NCBI GenBank assembly: GCA_027623555.1
Contig: JAQBSZ010000004.1
Location: 124,001 to 188,000, forward strand
Length of the DNA: 64,000 bases
Source of the DNA: Pseudomonadota bacterium
Lineage (GTDB): Bacteria; Pseudomonadota; Gammaproteobacteria; Pseudomonadales; Pseudohongiellaceae
Direction of reading: 5' to 3'
A model generated the notes under the pieces. It was given only the letters and a program-made list of their open reading frames with translations, did not search any database and was not told where the DNA came from. Positions 17,754 through 25,597 of this stretch are shown piece after piece (within the stretch, counting starts at the first letter, position 1; every line of letters starts with the position of its first letter). The position numbers and the translations under genes were made by a program.

Positions 17754-18527
17754 AACAGTTCCTCTTGGCTCTTGAATTACAGAAGCCTGGTTCAAGTGAG
17801 AGTGAGAGATCGATTGCAGCCAATAAATCCCTCGCTAACGGGCATTGGCTTCTGAATCGAATCCTCCGACAGGCAATCCGGTTCAGGGGACAGGCTTGCT
17901 ACAGACTGCCGCTGCCCAATAGTCCCAACAGACAGGTAGCTGCAGAACACCAGAACCAGCGCACGGGGCATCACAATAGATCTATTTCTTCGTGTTCGGT
18001 TCATAACTGATCTGTAATACCGATCCCTATTCATATCATGTACAAGGACAAAAGAACCCGAATTGGGTGAATCTATTTCATCGACTGAAAACTAAATGCG
18101 AGTTACTGGCAAAGAATTGCAGGTGCTGCTATCAGGAACGCGACTTCTATCCTCGAATCCTTCATGCCCCTGAACTCTTTGTGCTAAATTACCTTCGCCG
18201 GAGCGGCTCTTCCAAAGCCAATAAATTTCAATGACTTAACGCAGTTTGACTATTTACGGGGTCGTGCGGTATTGGCAAACGAGTTAAACCCTACCCCTGG
18301 CTGCACACTGTAAGCGGTCAGTGCGCAGGATGAGATACTGAGCATCCGGGGTTAGCCGGGCTTAGGGGTGATACGCAAATCCTGCTTGAAATTTATACTG
18401 TACTTATATACAGTATTTCGGCCTGGCGTCTTCAGGAGAATTTGCCTGCAAGGCCGGGCGAGATTCAGCTCACGGCTTGCCCGCTGGACCAGAAAAATTG
18501 CTAGACTCATTTATTTGAGAAAGTACC
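17754..18527. other. Intergenic region without a convincing gene
   Basis: About 770 bp. A minus-strand 80-codon frame at 17792-18034 lacks a ribosome-binding site and family resemblance. The GC-rich segment 18270-18365 has short inverted pairs (CCTACCCC and GGGGTTAG-type) that could fold, but no known RNA was recognised. Confidence 0.45.
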
Positions 18528-19094
18528 ATGACTGAACGCTGTTGGTGGCCAGGGAATGATCCCGTCTATATTGACTATCATGATAAGGAATGGGGAGTCC
18601 CGGTTCGTGACGAGCGCTTGCTGTTCGAATTTCTTTGCCTGGAAGGCCAACAGGCCGGACTGAGCTGGATTACCGTGCTGAAGAAACGCGATCATTACCG
18701 CAGGTGTTTCAAGAATTTTGAGGTAGCTAGTGTGGCACGAATGAAAGACGCCACCTTTGAAAAACTGCTCCTGGATCCGGGGTTAATCAGAAATCGTCTG
18801 AAACTCTTTTCGATTCGCAGCAACGCGAATGCTTTCCAGGCTGTACAGAAAGAACATGGTAGTTTTGATAAATACATCTGGTCTTTTGTTAACCATGCAA
18901 CCATCGACGGCAAGCGCAATAACGCCCAACAGGTGCCAGCCATGACAACTGAGAGTGATGCGATGTCAAAAGACCTGAAGAAACGAGGCTTCAAATTTGT
19001 CGGCAGCACCATCTGCTATGCGTTTATGCAAGCTGCTGGCCTGGTCAATGACCATACAGGTAATTGTTTTCGCTACCGCGAATTGAAAAACTGA
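18528..19094 (+). CDS. tag: DNA-3-methyladenine glycosylase I
   Basis: A 188-residue base-excision repair enzyme that removes 3-methyladenine from DNA. The zinc-binding residues known from E. coli Tag are conserved: C5, H18 (YHDKEWG), H176 and C180 (NDHTGNC). The substrate-pocket sequence RCWWPGNDPVYIDYHD and LSWITVLKKR are typical. Length matches the family. It is followed 40 bp later by a VOC protein gene in the same direction, possibly as an operon. Confidence 0.97.
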   Translation: MTERCWWPGNDPVYIDYHDKEWGVPVRDERLLFEFLCLEGQQAGLSWITVLKKRDHYRRCFKNFEVASVARMKDATFEKLLLDPGLIRNRLKLFSIRSNANAFQAVQKEHGSFDKYIWSFVNHATIDGKRNNAQQVPAMTTESDAMSKDLKKRGFKFVGSTICYAFMQAAGLVNDHTGNCFRYRELKN

Positions 19095-19134
19095 AATAAC
19101 AACAAGCACTCAACCACCCTGGAGGGGAATAATC

Positions 19135-19515
19135 ATGATTGGATATGTAACACTGGGAACGAACGATATGGAGAAGGCAGCGGCTTTCTATGATGCACTA
19201 TTGTCTACCATTGGTGCGACACGAATTATGCAAGAGGAGACATTTATAGTCTGGGCGACAGACCCAGCGGCGCCAGGCCTTTCTATTATCAAACCATTTG
19301 ACAAGAAAGCCGCATCAGTGGGCAATGGAGTCATGGTAGGGTTGGCTATGGATAGCCCTGAAAAAGTTAATGCCCTGCATGCCAAAGCGCTGGAACTGGG
19401 AGCGACTGATGAAGGCGCAGCTGGCCCTCGTGGTGATACCGGTTTTTATGCCGGTTATTTTCGTGACCTGGATGGTAACAAACTCAATGCATTTTGCGTG
19501 ACCCAACAAGCTTAA
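19135..19515 (+). CDS. VOC-family (glyoxalase-like) protein
   Basis: A 126-residue vicinal-oxygen-chelate protein with the two beta-alpha-beta-beta-beta modules of the family. The first runs from IGYVTLGTNDMEKAAAFYDALL and the second from MDSPEKVNALHAKALELGA to the FRDLDGNKLNAFCV end strand. RBS GGAGGGG lies upstream. Members include small-molecule lyases, dioxygenases and resistance proteins; this one resembles the generic YaeR/PhnB-like group and its reaction cannot be inferred. Confidence 0.88.
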   Translation: MIGYVTLGTNDMEKAAAFYDALLSTIGATRIMQEETFIVWATDPAAPGLSIIKPFDKKAASVGNGVMVGLAMDSPEKVNALHAKALELGATDEGAAGPRGDTGFYAGYFRDLDGNKLNAFCVTQQA

Positions 19516-19541
19516 TCACAACTCAAAACGTAAAGGATCAA

Positions 19542-19595
19542 GAGTGATTCGATGTTAGTCCAACCAGGCGATGGTCTGGCTGGATCGAATCACTC
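19542..19595. terminator. Inverted repeat between convergent genes
   Basis: A perfect 12-bp inverted repeat GAGTGATTCGAT / ATCGAATCACTC (19542-19553, 19584-19595) surrounds a 30-base loop containing a smaller CCAG/CTGG pair. Its place between convergent genes suggests transcription termination, though T-tracts are short. Confidence 0.5.
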
Positions 19596-19619
19596 CTTTG
19601 CCTTCATCGACTCGTAAAA

Positions 19620-19877
19620 CTAGAGACTTCCTATCTTGCGCTCCAGGTCGTAGCTGCGATCTGTCACGATACTCTCCAACACTATGATCCTTTCTTTAAG
19701 CTCGGCGATCTCTCTCTTCAGTTCAACCGTGGAGTTCTGATCCAGTTCTTTTTTCAGATCACCCAGTTGCGCATTGGTATTACGCTTGTACTTGAAATAT
19801 TCCGTGATAAACACGATCAGGCTGACCGGAAGCATCACGGCCATCATTATTGAAAATATCTGAATGGCTGCATTCAT
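19620..19877 (-). CDS. PspB-like small membrane protein with coiled coil
   Basis: An 85-residue protein with one N-terminal transmembrane helix (about 5-28), a short basic stop-transfer (EYFKYKRN) and a C-terminal coiled coil (LKKELDQNSTVELKREIAELKERIIVLESI). This layout matches phage-shock PspB and related proteins, but no pspA or pspC is present in the window. RBS AGAGGA precedes the ATG. Function as a stress-response membrane sensor is only suggested by architecture. Confidence 0.7.
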   Translation of the reverse strand: MNAAIQIFSIMMAVMLPVSLIVFITEYFKYKRNTNAQLGDLKKELDQNSTVELKREIAELKERIIVLESIVTDRSYDLERKIGSL

Positions 19878-20070
19878 AGTTCATTCCTCTGGTTTTTGCG
19901 CAGACACCTGCCTACCACGCGGTATTCAGGAGACTACCATTCATACAGCAAGAATCGGACCATCGGCTTATATCAATACTTTCAACAGCTTAGCTATACG
20001 CGATGGTAATAGATTGCTAGAAAAATACTAATTGTTAGCGATTTAGACAAGCTTTGTTGAGTCAGGCTAC

Positions 20071-20103
20071 AAAAAACCCGGCCACCTTGCAGCGACCGGG
20101 TTT
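20071..20103 (-). terminator. Rho-independent terminator of the FAH-family gene
   Basis: On the minus strand AAACCCGGTCG, a loop, then GGCCGGGTTTTTT form a GC-rich stem with a T-tract, about 22 bp after the stop at 20126. Confidence 0.85.
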
Positions 20104-20125
20104 CATTCAAATACCAGTGTTCTTC

Positions 20126-20956
20126 TTATTTACCTTGCACGACTTCGTTGCGCAATACGCCAACACCTTCGATTTCCACTTCATAGGTATCACCCGGAAC
20201 CATCGCGCGGGTACTACCCATGGTACCAGACCAGATCATGTCACCCGGCTCCAGCGTAAAGTACGAGGAGATGTAACTCACCATCTCTTCCATACCGAAA
20301 ATCAGGTCATTGCTGTTCTGCCCTTGCACAACTTCTCCGTTGTGACGACCGGTAATCTGCAGGTTCTTGTAGTCCAACCCTCTAACCAGTGCGGGACCGA
20401 CCGCATTGAATCCGCGCGAACCTTTTGCGCGCACCCACTGGATGTCGCCACCTTGCCAGGCTCGCTCGCTCACGTCATTGCCCGCTGTGACACCGAAGAT
20501 GTACTCATGTGCGTCTTCAACCGCAACATTCTCGGCGCGTTTGCCGATCACGATCGCCATCTCAGCTTCGTAATGCAGGTTTTGTGATTCTGCCGGACGG
20601 ACAATTGCATCTTCCGGGCCGACAATCGAGCTGGCCGGTACGATAAACAACCCGGGATACTCGGCAGGTTCACCGGTAATGTGGCTGCGGAAATTAAATG
20701 CTGTCATGAACACCAGGGTAGGATCGACTGGCGCCTCAAGTCTTACGTCAGACTTGTTGAACTTGGCTCCGGTGTGCTCCATAGTTGCATAGGGTGCTCC
20801 AGCAAGTTGGTAGACCTCATCTCCGTGCACCATGCCCCAGGATATGTCACCACCGCCCTGCGAATAGCGGACAAATGTTTCAATTTCCTGTCCCAGAGCA
20901 AGCATGCTGGAAAATGCAAATGACGCAGCCGCCATAATTGTAGTAAATCGCTTCAT
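20126..20956 (-). CDS. Exported fumarylacetoacetate hydrolase (FAH) family protein
   Basis: A 276-residue FAH-fold enzyme with an N-terminal Sec signal peptide (MKRFTTIMAAASFAFSSMLALGQ). The start at 20956 has GGAGG and AGGA just upstream, better than the longer frame from 21043. FAH landmarks are present: metal-binding HYEAEMAIVIGK, GVTAGNDVSERAWQ, VRAKGSRGFNAVGP, and the final WSGTMGSTRAMVPGD. The family catalyses hydrolysis, decarboxylation or hydration in catabolism of aromatics and sugars, normally in the cytosol. A periplasmic version is unusual. A terminator follows. Confidence 0.88.
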   Translation of the reverse strand: MKRFTTIMAAASFAFSSMLALGQEIETFVRYSQGGGDISWGMVHGDEVYQLAGAPYATMEHTGAKFNKSDVRLEAPVDPTLVFMTAFNFRSHITGEPAEYPGLFIVPASSIVGPEDAIVRPAESQNLHYEAEMAIVIGKRAENVAVEDAHEYIFGVTAGNDVSERAWQGGDIQWVRAKGSRGFNAVGPALVRGLDYKNLQITGRHNGEVVQGQNSNDLIFGMEEMVSYISSYFTLEPGDMIWSGTMGSTRAMVPGDTYEVEIEGVGVLRNEVVQGK

Positions 20957-21072
20957 TCCTAACCTCCCACTGAAGTCTTGAATATCTGTATGGGTAAAAA
21001 CAGATGGACTGCCGATGCTACGCTGCTTGCTGGAAAGGGTCAACCGGGCCGGGTTGCAGAGTTACCTGCTGC

Positions 21073-21564
21073 CTACTCGTCGTCGCTGAATTCGCGCTGT
21101 AACCGGGCGAAGGCAATCGAATTCATCTCCTGGGCTCGATTGCCAAACACAATCTTATGGAGAGAGTCGACGATCTCTTCCCGGAATTCGTCAGCATGCA
21201 GATAAGCGGCTACATTACCATCGGTTGGGTCCAGGGCGATTTGTTTCAAATCCCGTCGATGGTCCTCGGTAATAAGAATGACCGGTGTTGGGTTACGGAA
21301 TGGGCTCCTACCTTCTTCGCTGCGCAGGCGAAACAAAAACTGGTCGCGCCGTTTCTTGTAGCTGTTCCAGCCGGTGATTACACAGGCAAGTTTATTGGTC
21401 AGCAAGCCGAATCCCCGGTTATATTGTTGCATCGCTTCTACTGCATTCGTTTCATTATAGGTATTGATGGTCGTGTAGAGCCCGGTATGTCCAACCAGCG
21501 TCGCACACTCATCCACGATTTCATTGTCGAGATCATATAGTAGAATTACTGGCTTCATGCTCAT
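21073..21564 (-). CDS. Receiver-like (pseudo-receiver) protein
   Basis: A 163-residue single-domain protein with the alternating strand/helix order of response-regulator receivers: KPVILLYDLDNEIVDEC, LACVITGWNS, TPVILITEDHR and VAAYLHADEFREEIVDSLHKIV. The phospho-acceptor position after strand 3 reads ITGWN rather than carrying Asp, and the conserved Lys after strand 5 is replaced by HADE, so normal phosphorylation is unlikely. No histidine kinase is adjacent. It probably acts as a protein-interaction module. Confidence 0.7.
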   Translation of the reverse strand: MSMKPVILLYDLDNEIVDECATLVGHTGLYTTINTYNETNAVEAMQQYNRGFGLLTNKLACVITGWNSYKKRRDQFLFRLRSEEGRSPFRNPTPVILITEDHRRDLKQIALDPTDGNVAAYLHADEFREEIVDSLHKIVFGNRAQEMNSIAFARLQREFSDDE

Positions 21565-21592
21565 GATTTAATCTGGGCTGCTCTATGCAATT

Positions 21593-22294
21593 TCAGCTGG
21601 ACCGAAATTTAACGTTTGCTGTTATAGCGTCCCGGGTCGTCCGGGTCTCGTTGGCTGGCACCGAGGAATCTTCGTAGCCGAAGCTTATCCCGAATAATAT
21701 CTTCGTGCCATCTTCAATATCGAAGGCTTCGCGTACCAGGTCGGGATAGTTACGCATGGTGCCCATTGGGCAGCTTTGCAGGCCAAAGGCCACCATCGTC
21801 AACATCAGTGTCTGGGCCCACATGCCCACATCGAGCGCCACCGGAATACCAAACTTGGGATCCATGCCGACAAACGCTATGTAAGGCGCATCGAAGAATT
21901 CAAAATTTCTCAGCACCGCGCGCATTCTGCCTTCTTTGTCACCACGTTCTATGCCCATTTTGGAATAGAGTGCCACGGCACATTCTACTTGTCTGATGCG
22001 GTATTCATTCTCAAAATCTCCGCGATAGTCATAATCAGGGTTGGGTTTAACACCGCTGGCGGTATTCTCAGACATCTGCTTCTTCAGGCGCTCTTTCAGC
22101 TCACCGGATGCCACATACACCTTCCATGGCTGCACATTACAATTCGATGGTGCCTGTTGCGCAATCTCGAAGATGCGATTCAAGACTTCCTGTGGTACTT
22201 CTTTATCCAGAAAACCACGTACTGAACGCCGCGCCTGCACCGCATCGATCAAACTCATGTCCGGGTCTGTTACTGCTGATTCTGCTGCTTGCAT
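21593..22294 (-). CDS. Nitroreductase-family flavoprotein
   Basis: A 233-residue FMN-dependent oxidoreductase. The FMN-binding start of the family, DAVQARRSVRGFLDKEVP followed by IFEIAQQAPSNCNVQPWKVYV, is clear, and the GMWAQTLMLTMVAFGLQSCPMG segment that lines the active site is present. It reduces nitro compounds, quinones or enones with NAD(P)H; the natural substrate is unknown. AGGAGA lies 11 nt before the ATG. It is upstream of the SDR and flavin oxidase genes on the same strand and may belong to the same catabolic unit. Confidence 0.92.
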   Translation of the reverse strand: MQAAESAVTDPDMSLIDAVQARRSVRGFLDKEVPQEVLNRIFEIAQQAPSNCNVQPWKVYVASGELKERLKKQMSENTASGVKPNPDYDYRGDFENEYRIRQVECAVALYSKMGIERGDKEGRMRAVLRNFEFFDAPYIAFVGMDPKFGIPVALDVGMWAQTLMLTMVAFGLQSCPMGTMRNYPDLVREAFDIEDGTKILFGISFGYEDSSVPANETRTTRDAITANVKFRSS

Positions 22295-22513
22295 TACTTA
22301 CTCTATCTCCTGTCGCTGCGTTGCGACTCGTTTGCCTTTCAAATTGTATCTTCGCGTTCTGTCACCGATATTAATCTAAAGAGGTATTGGGATGGATTTC
22401 GCCGCGCGAAACTTTCGCGCCCCGGCACCATCACTAACCTGCTTGGGGAGTGCCACCGTTCTTAGTCTTCTCAGTCTCAAGAATTTTGTTCAATGCGCCG
22501 CAGTGAGCGAAAT

Positions 22514-23239
22514 TTAACTAAGAATGCGGCCTCCGTCGACGTCGAGAGTGGTTCCTGTGGTGAAGGAGTTATTCATCACAAAAATTATCCCCTGCGCCAC
22601 TTCTTCAGCAGTGCCTGCTCGCTTGATCAAATGACTGGCTGTTAATTGATGCAACTTTTCCTGCTTCTCTGCACCGAAGTAATCGAACATCGCCGTATCA
22701 ATCGTGCCAGGTGACACAACATTCACACGAATCGGCGCCATCTCTACCGCCAGGCAACGCACCAGATTCTCAACCGAAGCGCCGACACAGCTCAGTGGTG
22801 ATTGTGCTGGCTTGATCTTGCGTGCAGGTGACCCGCTGACCAGGGTAATCGAGCCATCCGCTGCCAGATAGGGCGCAGCTGTGCGCACCACCTTGGCATA
22901 GCCCCAAAGCTTGTCATACGCGGCCTTGAACTGCTCTTCGGTTTGTTCCAGGAAAGGTTTCAGGGTGCGCTCTCCACCAATGGCTGCTGATACCAGGTGA
23001 TCGATCGTGCCTGCTTCATTGAAGATTGCCTCAAGAGAGTCAGCATCATGGGTGTCTGCCTGTCTGACCTCGAAGCTGCCTTTGCTCAGTTCCTTCGCCT
23101 TATTTATATGGGCCTCAGAGCGCCCTGCCGCCCACACATTGGCTCCCAGTGCAGCAGCAGCCTGGGCGGCAGCCAGTCCGATGCCCGCGGTTCCGCCAAT
23201 GATGACGACATTTTTGCCGGACAGATTGTTGGTAGTCAT
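22514..23239 (-). CDS. Short-chain dehydrogenase/reductase lacking the catalytic Tyr and Lys
   Basis: A 241-residue Rossmann-fold protein of the SDR family. The nucleotide-binding motif GGTAGIG (15-21) and the structural VNVVSPGTIDTAMF are intact. At the usual YxxxK site, aligned through the following VENLVRCLAVEMAPIRVN, the residues are Leu (about 150) and Gly (about 154), so the standard catalytic pair is absent. It may bind NAD(P) without ordinary dehydrogenase chemistry or use different residues. The upstream flavin-oxidase gene ends only 10 bp before this start, so they are cotranscribed. Confidence 0.85.
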   Translation of the reverse strand: MTTNNLSGKNVVIIGGTAGIGLAAAQAAAALGANVWAAGRSEAHINKAKELSKGSFEVRQADTHDADSLEAIFNEAGTIDHLVSAAIGGERTLKPFLEQTEEQFKAAYDKLWGYAKVVRTAAPYLAADGSITLVSGSPARKIKPAQSPLSCVGASVENLVRCLAVEMAPIRVNVVSPGTIDTAMFDYFGAEKQEKLHQLTASHLIKRAGTAEEVAQGIIFVMNNSFTTGTTLDVDGGRILS

Positions 23240-23249
23240 GGGTTGCTCC

Positions 23250-24644
23250 CTAAAAAATTCTTCCTGGATTCAGGATGCCTTCAGGATCCAGCGTCCTTTT
23301 CAAAGCCTTCATCAAGGTGATCTCGGCCTCACTCTTGCTGTAAGACAAAAACTGTTTCTTCATCAGACCAATTCCGTGTTCTGCAGAAACCGCACCGCCC
23401 AGCTCCTGAATCAGGCCGTAAATTATTTCGTCTATCTGTAAATGCAGGTCTCGTGTATCCGGTCCTACATTAATAATGATATGCACATTGCCATCGCCAA
23501 TATGTCCGAACAGCCCCATGACGAGATCAGGCCAGACTGCACGCAAGCGTTTTTCGACTTCCTCGCCAAAGTACCCCATGTCATCAATGTTCAGACTGAC
23601 ATCATAGGCATGCACGAAGCCCACACCGATTACCTCGGCGGCGGCGTCGCGTACCGCCCACAGATTTCTGACCTTGGTGTCTGAATCGGCGATTATGACT
23701 TCCTCTACCAGACCTTTTTCAGAGGCCTGGCCGAGAGCGTCTACAAACAGTTCCGAATCTCTTTCCGAATTCGAGCCCATGCTCTCTACCAGCACATAGA
23801 ATTGAAACTGGTCAACAAGCGGCACCTTTACGTGAGGAACGTACTCATCGATCAACGCATAGGTATTGGCCCATAACACTTCAAAGGCACTGAGATTGGA
23901 ACCCAGCGTGGTCTGGACATGCACCAGCAGGTTGGCAACATTATCGAAGTCCTGCACGCCGCAGAGAGCCACTGTCTGGCTGCTGGGTTTCGGGGACAGT
24001 TTTAATACCGCCCGCGTTATCAGGCCAAGCGTACCTTCGCTGCCAATAAATAGCTGTTTCAGGTCATAACCGGTGTTGTTCTTACGTAACTTGTGCAGCC
24101 CATCGATGATGGTGCCGTCTGCCAGCACCGCTTCTACCCCGATGACCAGGTCCCTGGTCATACCATAACGAATGACCCGGTTACCTCCGGCATTCGTTGA
24201 GAGATTGCCCCCGATAGTGCAACTACCCCTGGCACCGAGATCCAGTGGAAAAAGCAAATCATTAGCATCGGCCAGTTCCTGGATCGTCTGTAATTCCACG
24301 CCGGCTTCTACCGTCATCGTGGAGGTAAAGCGATCGATCTCCGCCACCTTCTTCATGCGTTCAAAGCTCAGGGAGATCTCCCCCTCCAGAGGGGCAGCAG
24401 CAGAAACCAATCCGGTCATTCCGCCCTGGGGTGCCACCGGCTGCCCTGCCGCATGACAGGCCTTGAGAATCCGGGAAACTTGTTGCGTGTCTGCCGGTCG
24501 CAGGAGTATCAGGGGAGGAACCGAGCGCGCTCCCATGATGTCCTGGAAATGTTTCGATTCAATGTCGGCCCCTTCCCTGAATCCAGCGGGGCCAACAATT
24601 GCCTTGAGCTCTTCAATTAACGCGGGGAGGTCTTTCCTGGGCAT
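23250..24644 (-). CDS. FAD-binding oxidase, GlcD/D-lactate dehydrogenase type
   Basis: A 464-residue flavoprotein that oxidises a 2-hydroxy acid such as glycolate or D-lactate. The start at 24644 (MPRKDLPALIEELK) is preferred to 24755 because the extra N-terminus lacks family features; the RBS is weak. The PCMH FAD-binding domain shows APQGGMTGLVSAA and SIGGNLSTNAGGN-like sequence (TIGGNLSTNAGGNRVIRYG). The C-terminal domain carries GLFGHIGDGNVHIII and SAEHGIGLMKK. It heads a two-gene unit with the SDR. Substrate unproven. Confidence 0.92.
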   Translation of the reverse strand: MPRKDLPALIEELKAIVGPAGFREGADIESKHFQDIMGARSVPPLILLRPADTQQVSRILKACHAAGQPVAPQGGMTGLVSAAAPLEGEISLSFERMKKVAEIDRFTSTMTVEAGVELQTIQELADANDLLFPLDLGARGSCTIGGNLSTNAGGNRVIRYGMTRDLVIGVEAVLADGTIIDGLHKLRKNNTGYDLKQLFIGSEGTLGLITRAVLKLSPKPSSQTVALCGVQDFDNVANLLVHVQTTLGSNLSAFEVLWANTYALIDEYVPHVKVPLVDQFQFYVLVESMGSNSERDSELFVDALGQASEKGLVEEVIIADSDTKVRNLWAVRDAAAEVIGVGFVHAYDVSLNIDDMGYFGEEVEKRLRAVWPDLVMGLFGHIGDGNVHIIINVGPDTRDLHLQIDEIIYGLIQELGGAVSAEHGIGLMKKQFLSYSKSEAEITLMKALKRTLDPEGILNPGRIF

Positions 24645-24854
24645 TTTATGATCTCGGACAAACTCCACAAAGCAGGGGATGGTAGCATACTCAAACCCTG
24701 AGTTCCGCGCTGTAAGCAGGCGCTGACAGGCGACGAATGCGGTAACCGGATGCAACGAATGCTGTTAGACTGACGTCCTGCTATTTCACATTATGAGTGA
24801 TGAGTGCTCTCATACACCGAAGTGCGCAACTGAAGAATCCTACCGGAGAAAGCC

Positions 24855-25172
24855 ATGTCCAAATTTTTACCTGTCGCTGTAATCGCTTGCACGTTGTCTG
24901 CCTGTACCTGGGTGCAAGTCACTCCCGAAGGTGAGAGTGTACAACTGGCTGAAACCAGTGAAATCCGCAACTGCCGCCGCGTCGGTAGTACCCAGGCGCA
25001 GACCCTGAGCAGGGTGCTCATCATCTCACGAGGTGGCGAACGCCTGCAGGCAGAACTCGCGGATCTGGCCCGCAACCAGGCCGGCGATATGGGTGGCAAC
25101 ACAATTGTTCCCGAATCGGTAATTGATGCAGGAAAGCAAAGTTTCGGAGTCTACAGCTGCCCTTCCCGCTAA
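24855..25172 (+). CDS. DUF4156-like lipoprotein
   Basis: A 105-residue lipoprotein: signal peptide MSKFLPVAVIACTLSAC with lipobox LSAC. The short mature domain contains the family pattern VQVTPEGESVQLA, NCRRVGSTQAQTLSRV, LADLARNQAGDMGGNTIVPESVI and a closing GVYSCP with a likely disulphide to the earlier Cys. Members include E. coli YjeI; function unknown. Divergent from the flavin oxidase gene. Confidence 0.88.
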   Translation: MSKFLPVAVIACTLSACTWVQVTPEGESVQLAETSEIRNCRRVGSTQAQTLSRVLIISRGGERLQAELADLARNQAGDMGGNTIVPESVIDAGKQSFGVYSCPSR

Positions 25173-25597
25173 TTCGCGAACTTGACTATTTCCGTTAGTA
25201 TCGAACAGCTGAGCATCTACTTGCGCAGCCTCAGGGTACTGTGGAGGGTAGCAGTAGATGCTGCAGACGAGCGACTCAACAGCTCCCTGGCAGGTCGGTA
25301 GGAATCATATGCATCATGCGGCTACTCACGAAATCTGTGCTATTGAGCCCTGTCTTTACAGTTTCCGCCGCCACTCCTCCTGTTAGGGTCTCTTGTGCTT
25401 ATTCCTTCCTCAAATTCCTCAATTCCGATCAGGGAAAAGACGGCGTACAAATAAACGGAGATAAGTGAACCTGGGTGGTAGATATTACGACCTGATAGTC
25501 GACAAAATGGGTAGATTCGAAACATCCCTCAATTTCACTATAATGAGACCGTTTTGCGGATCACTCTGCGCTTTTCCAGCCAAATCCAGGAATGACC
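25173..25597. other. Intergenic region upstream of the RND operon
   Basis: About 420 bp. A 9-bp inverted repeat GCATCTACT / AGTAGATGC (25213-25221, 25253-25261) could form a hairpin. A plus-strand frame at 25241-25468 lacks family resemblance and is not called. The promoter of the downstream operon presumably lies near the end. Confidence 0.45.

Noticed and set aside
17792..18034. 80-codon minus-strand frame with a possible signal-like stretch upstream of the P460 gene
   Set aside because: No ribosome-binding site at any candidate start, no family resemblance, and an equally long frame overlaps on the other strand.
18270..18365. GC-rich stretch with short inverted pairs, considered as a riboswitch or small RNA
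   Set aside because: No match to a remembered RNA family and pairing is too weak to call by eye.
25241..25468. 75-codon plus-strand frame before the RND operon
   Set aside because: No RBS and composition unlike the neighbouring proteins; treated as intergenic.
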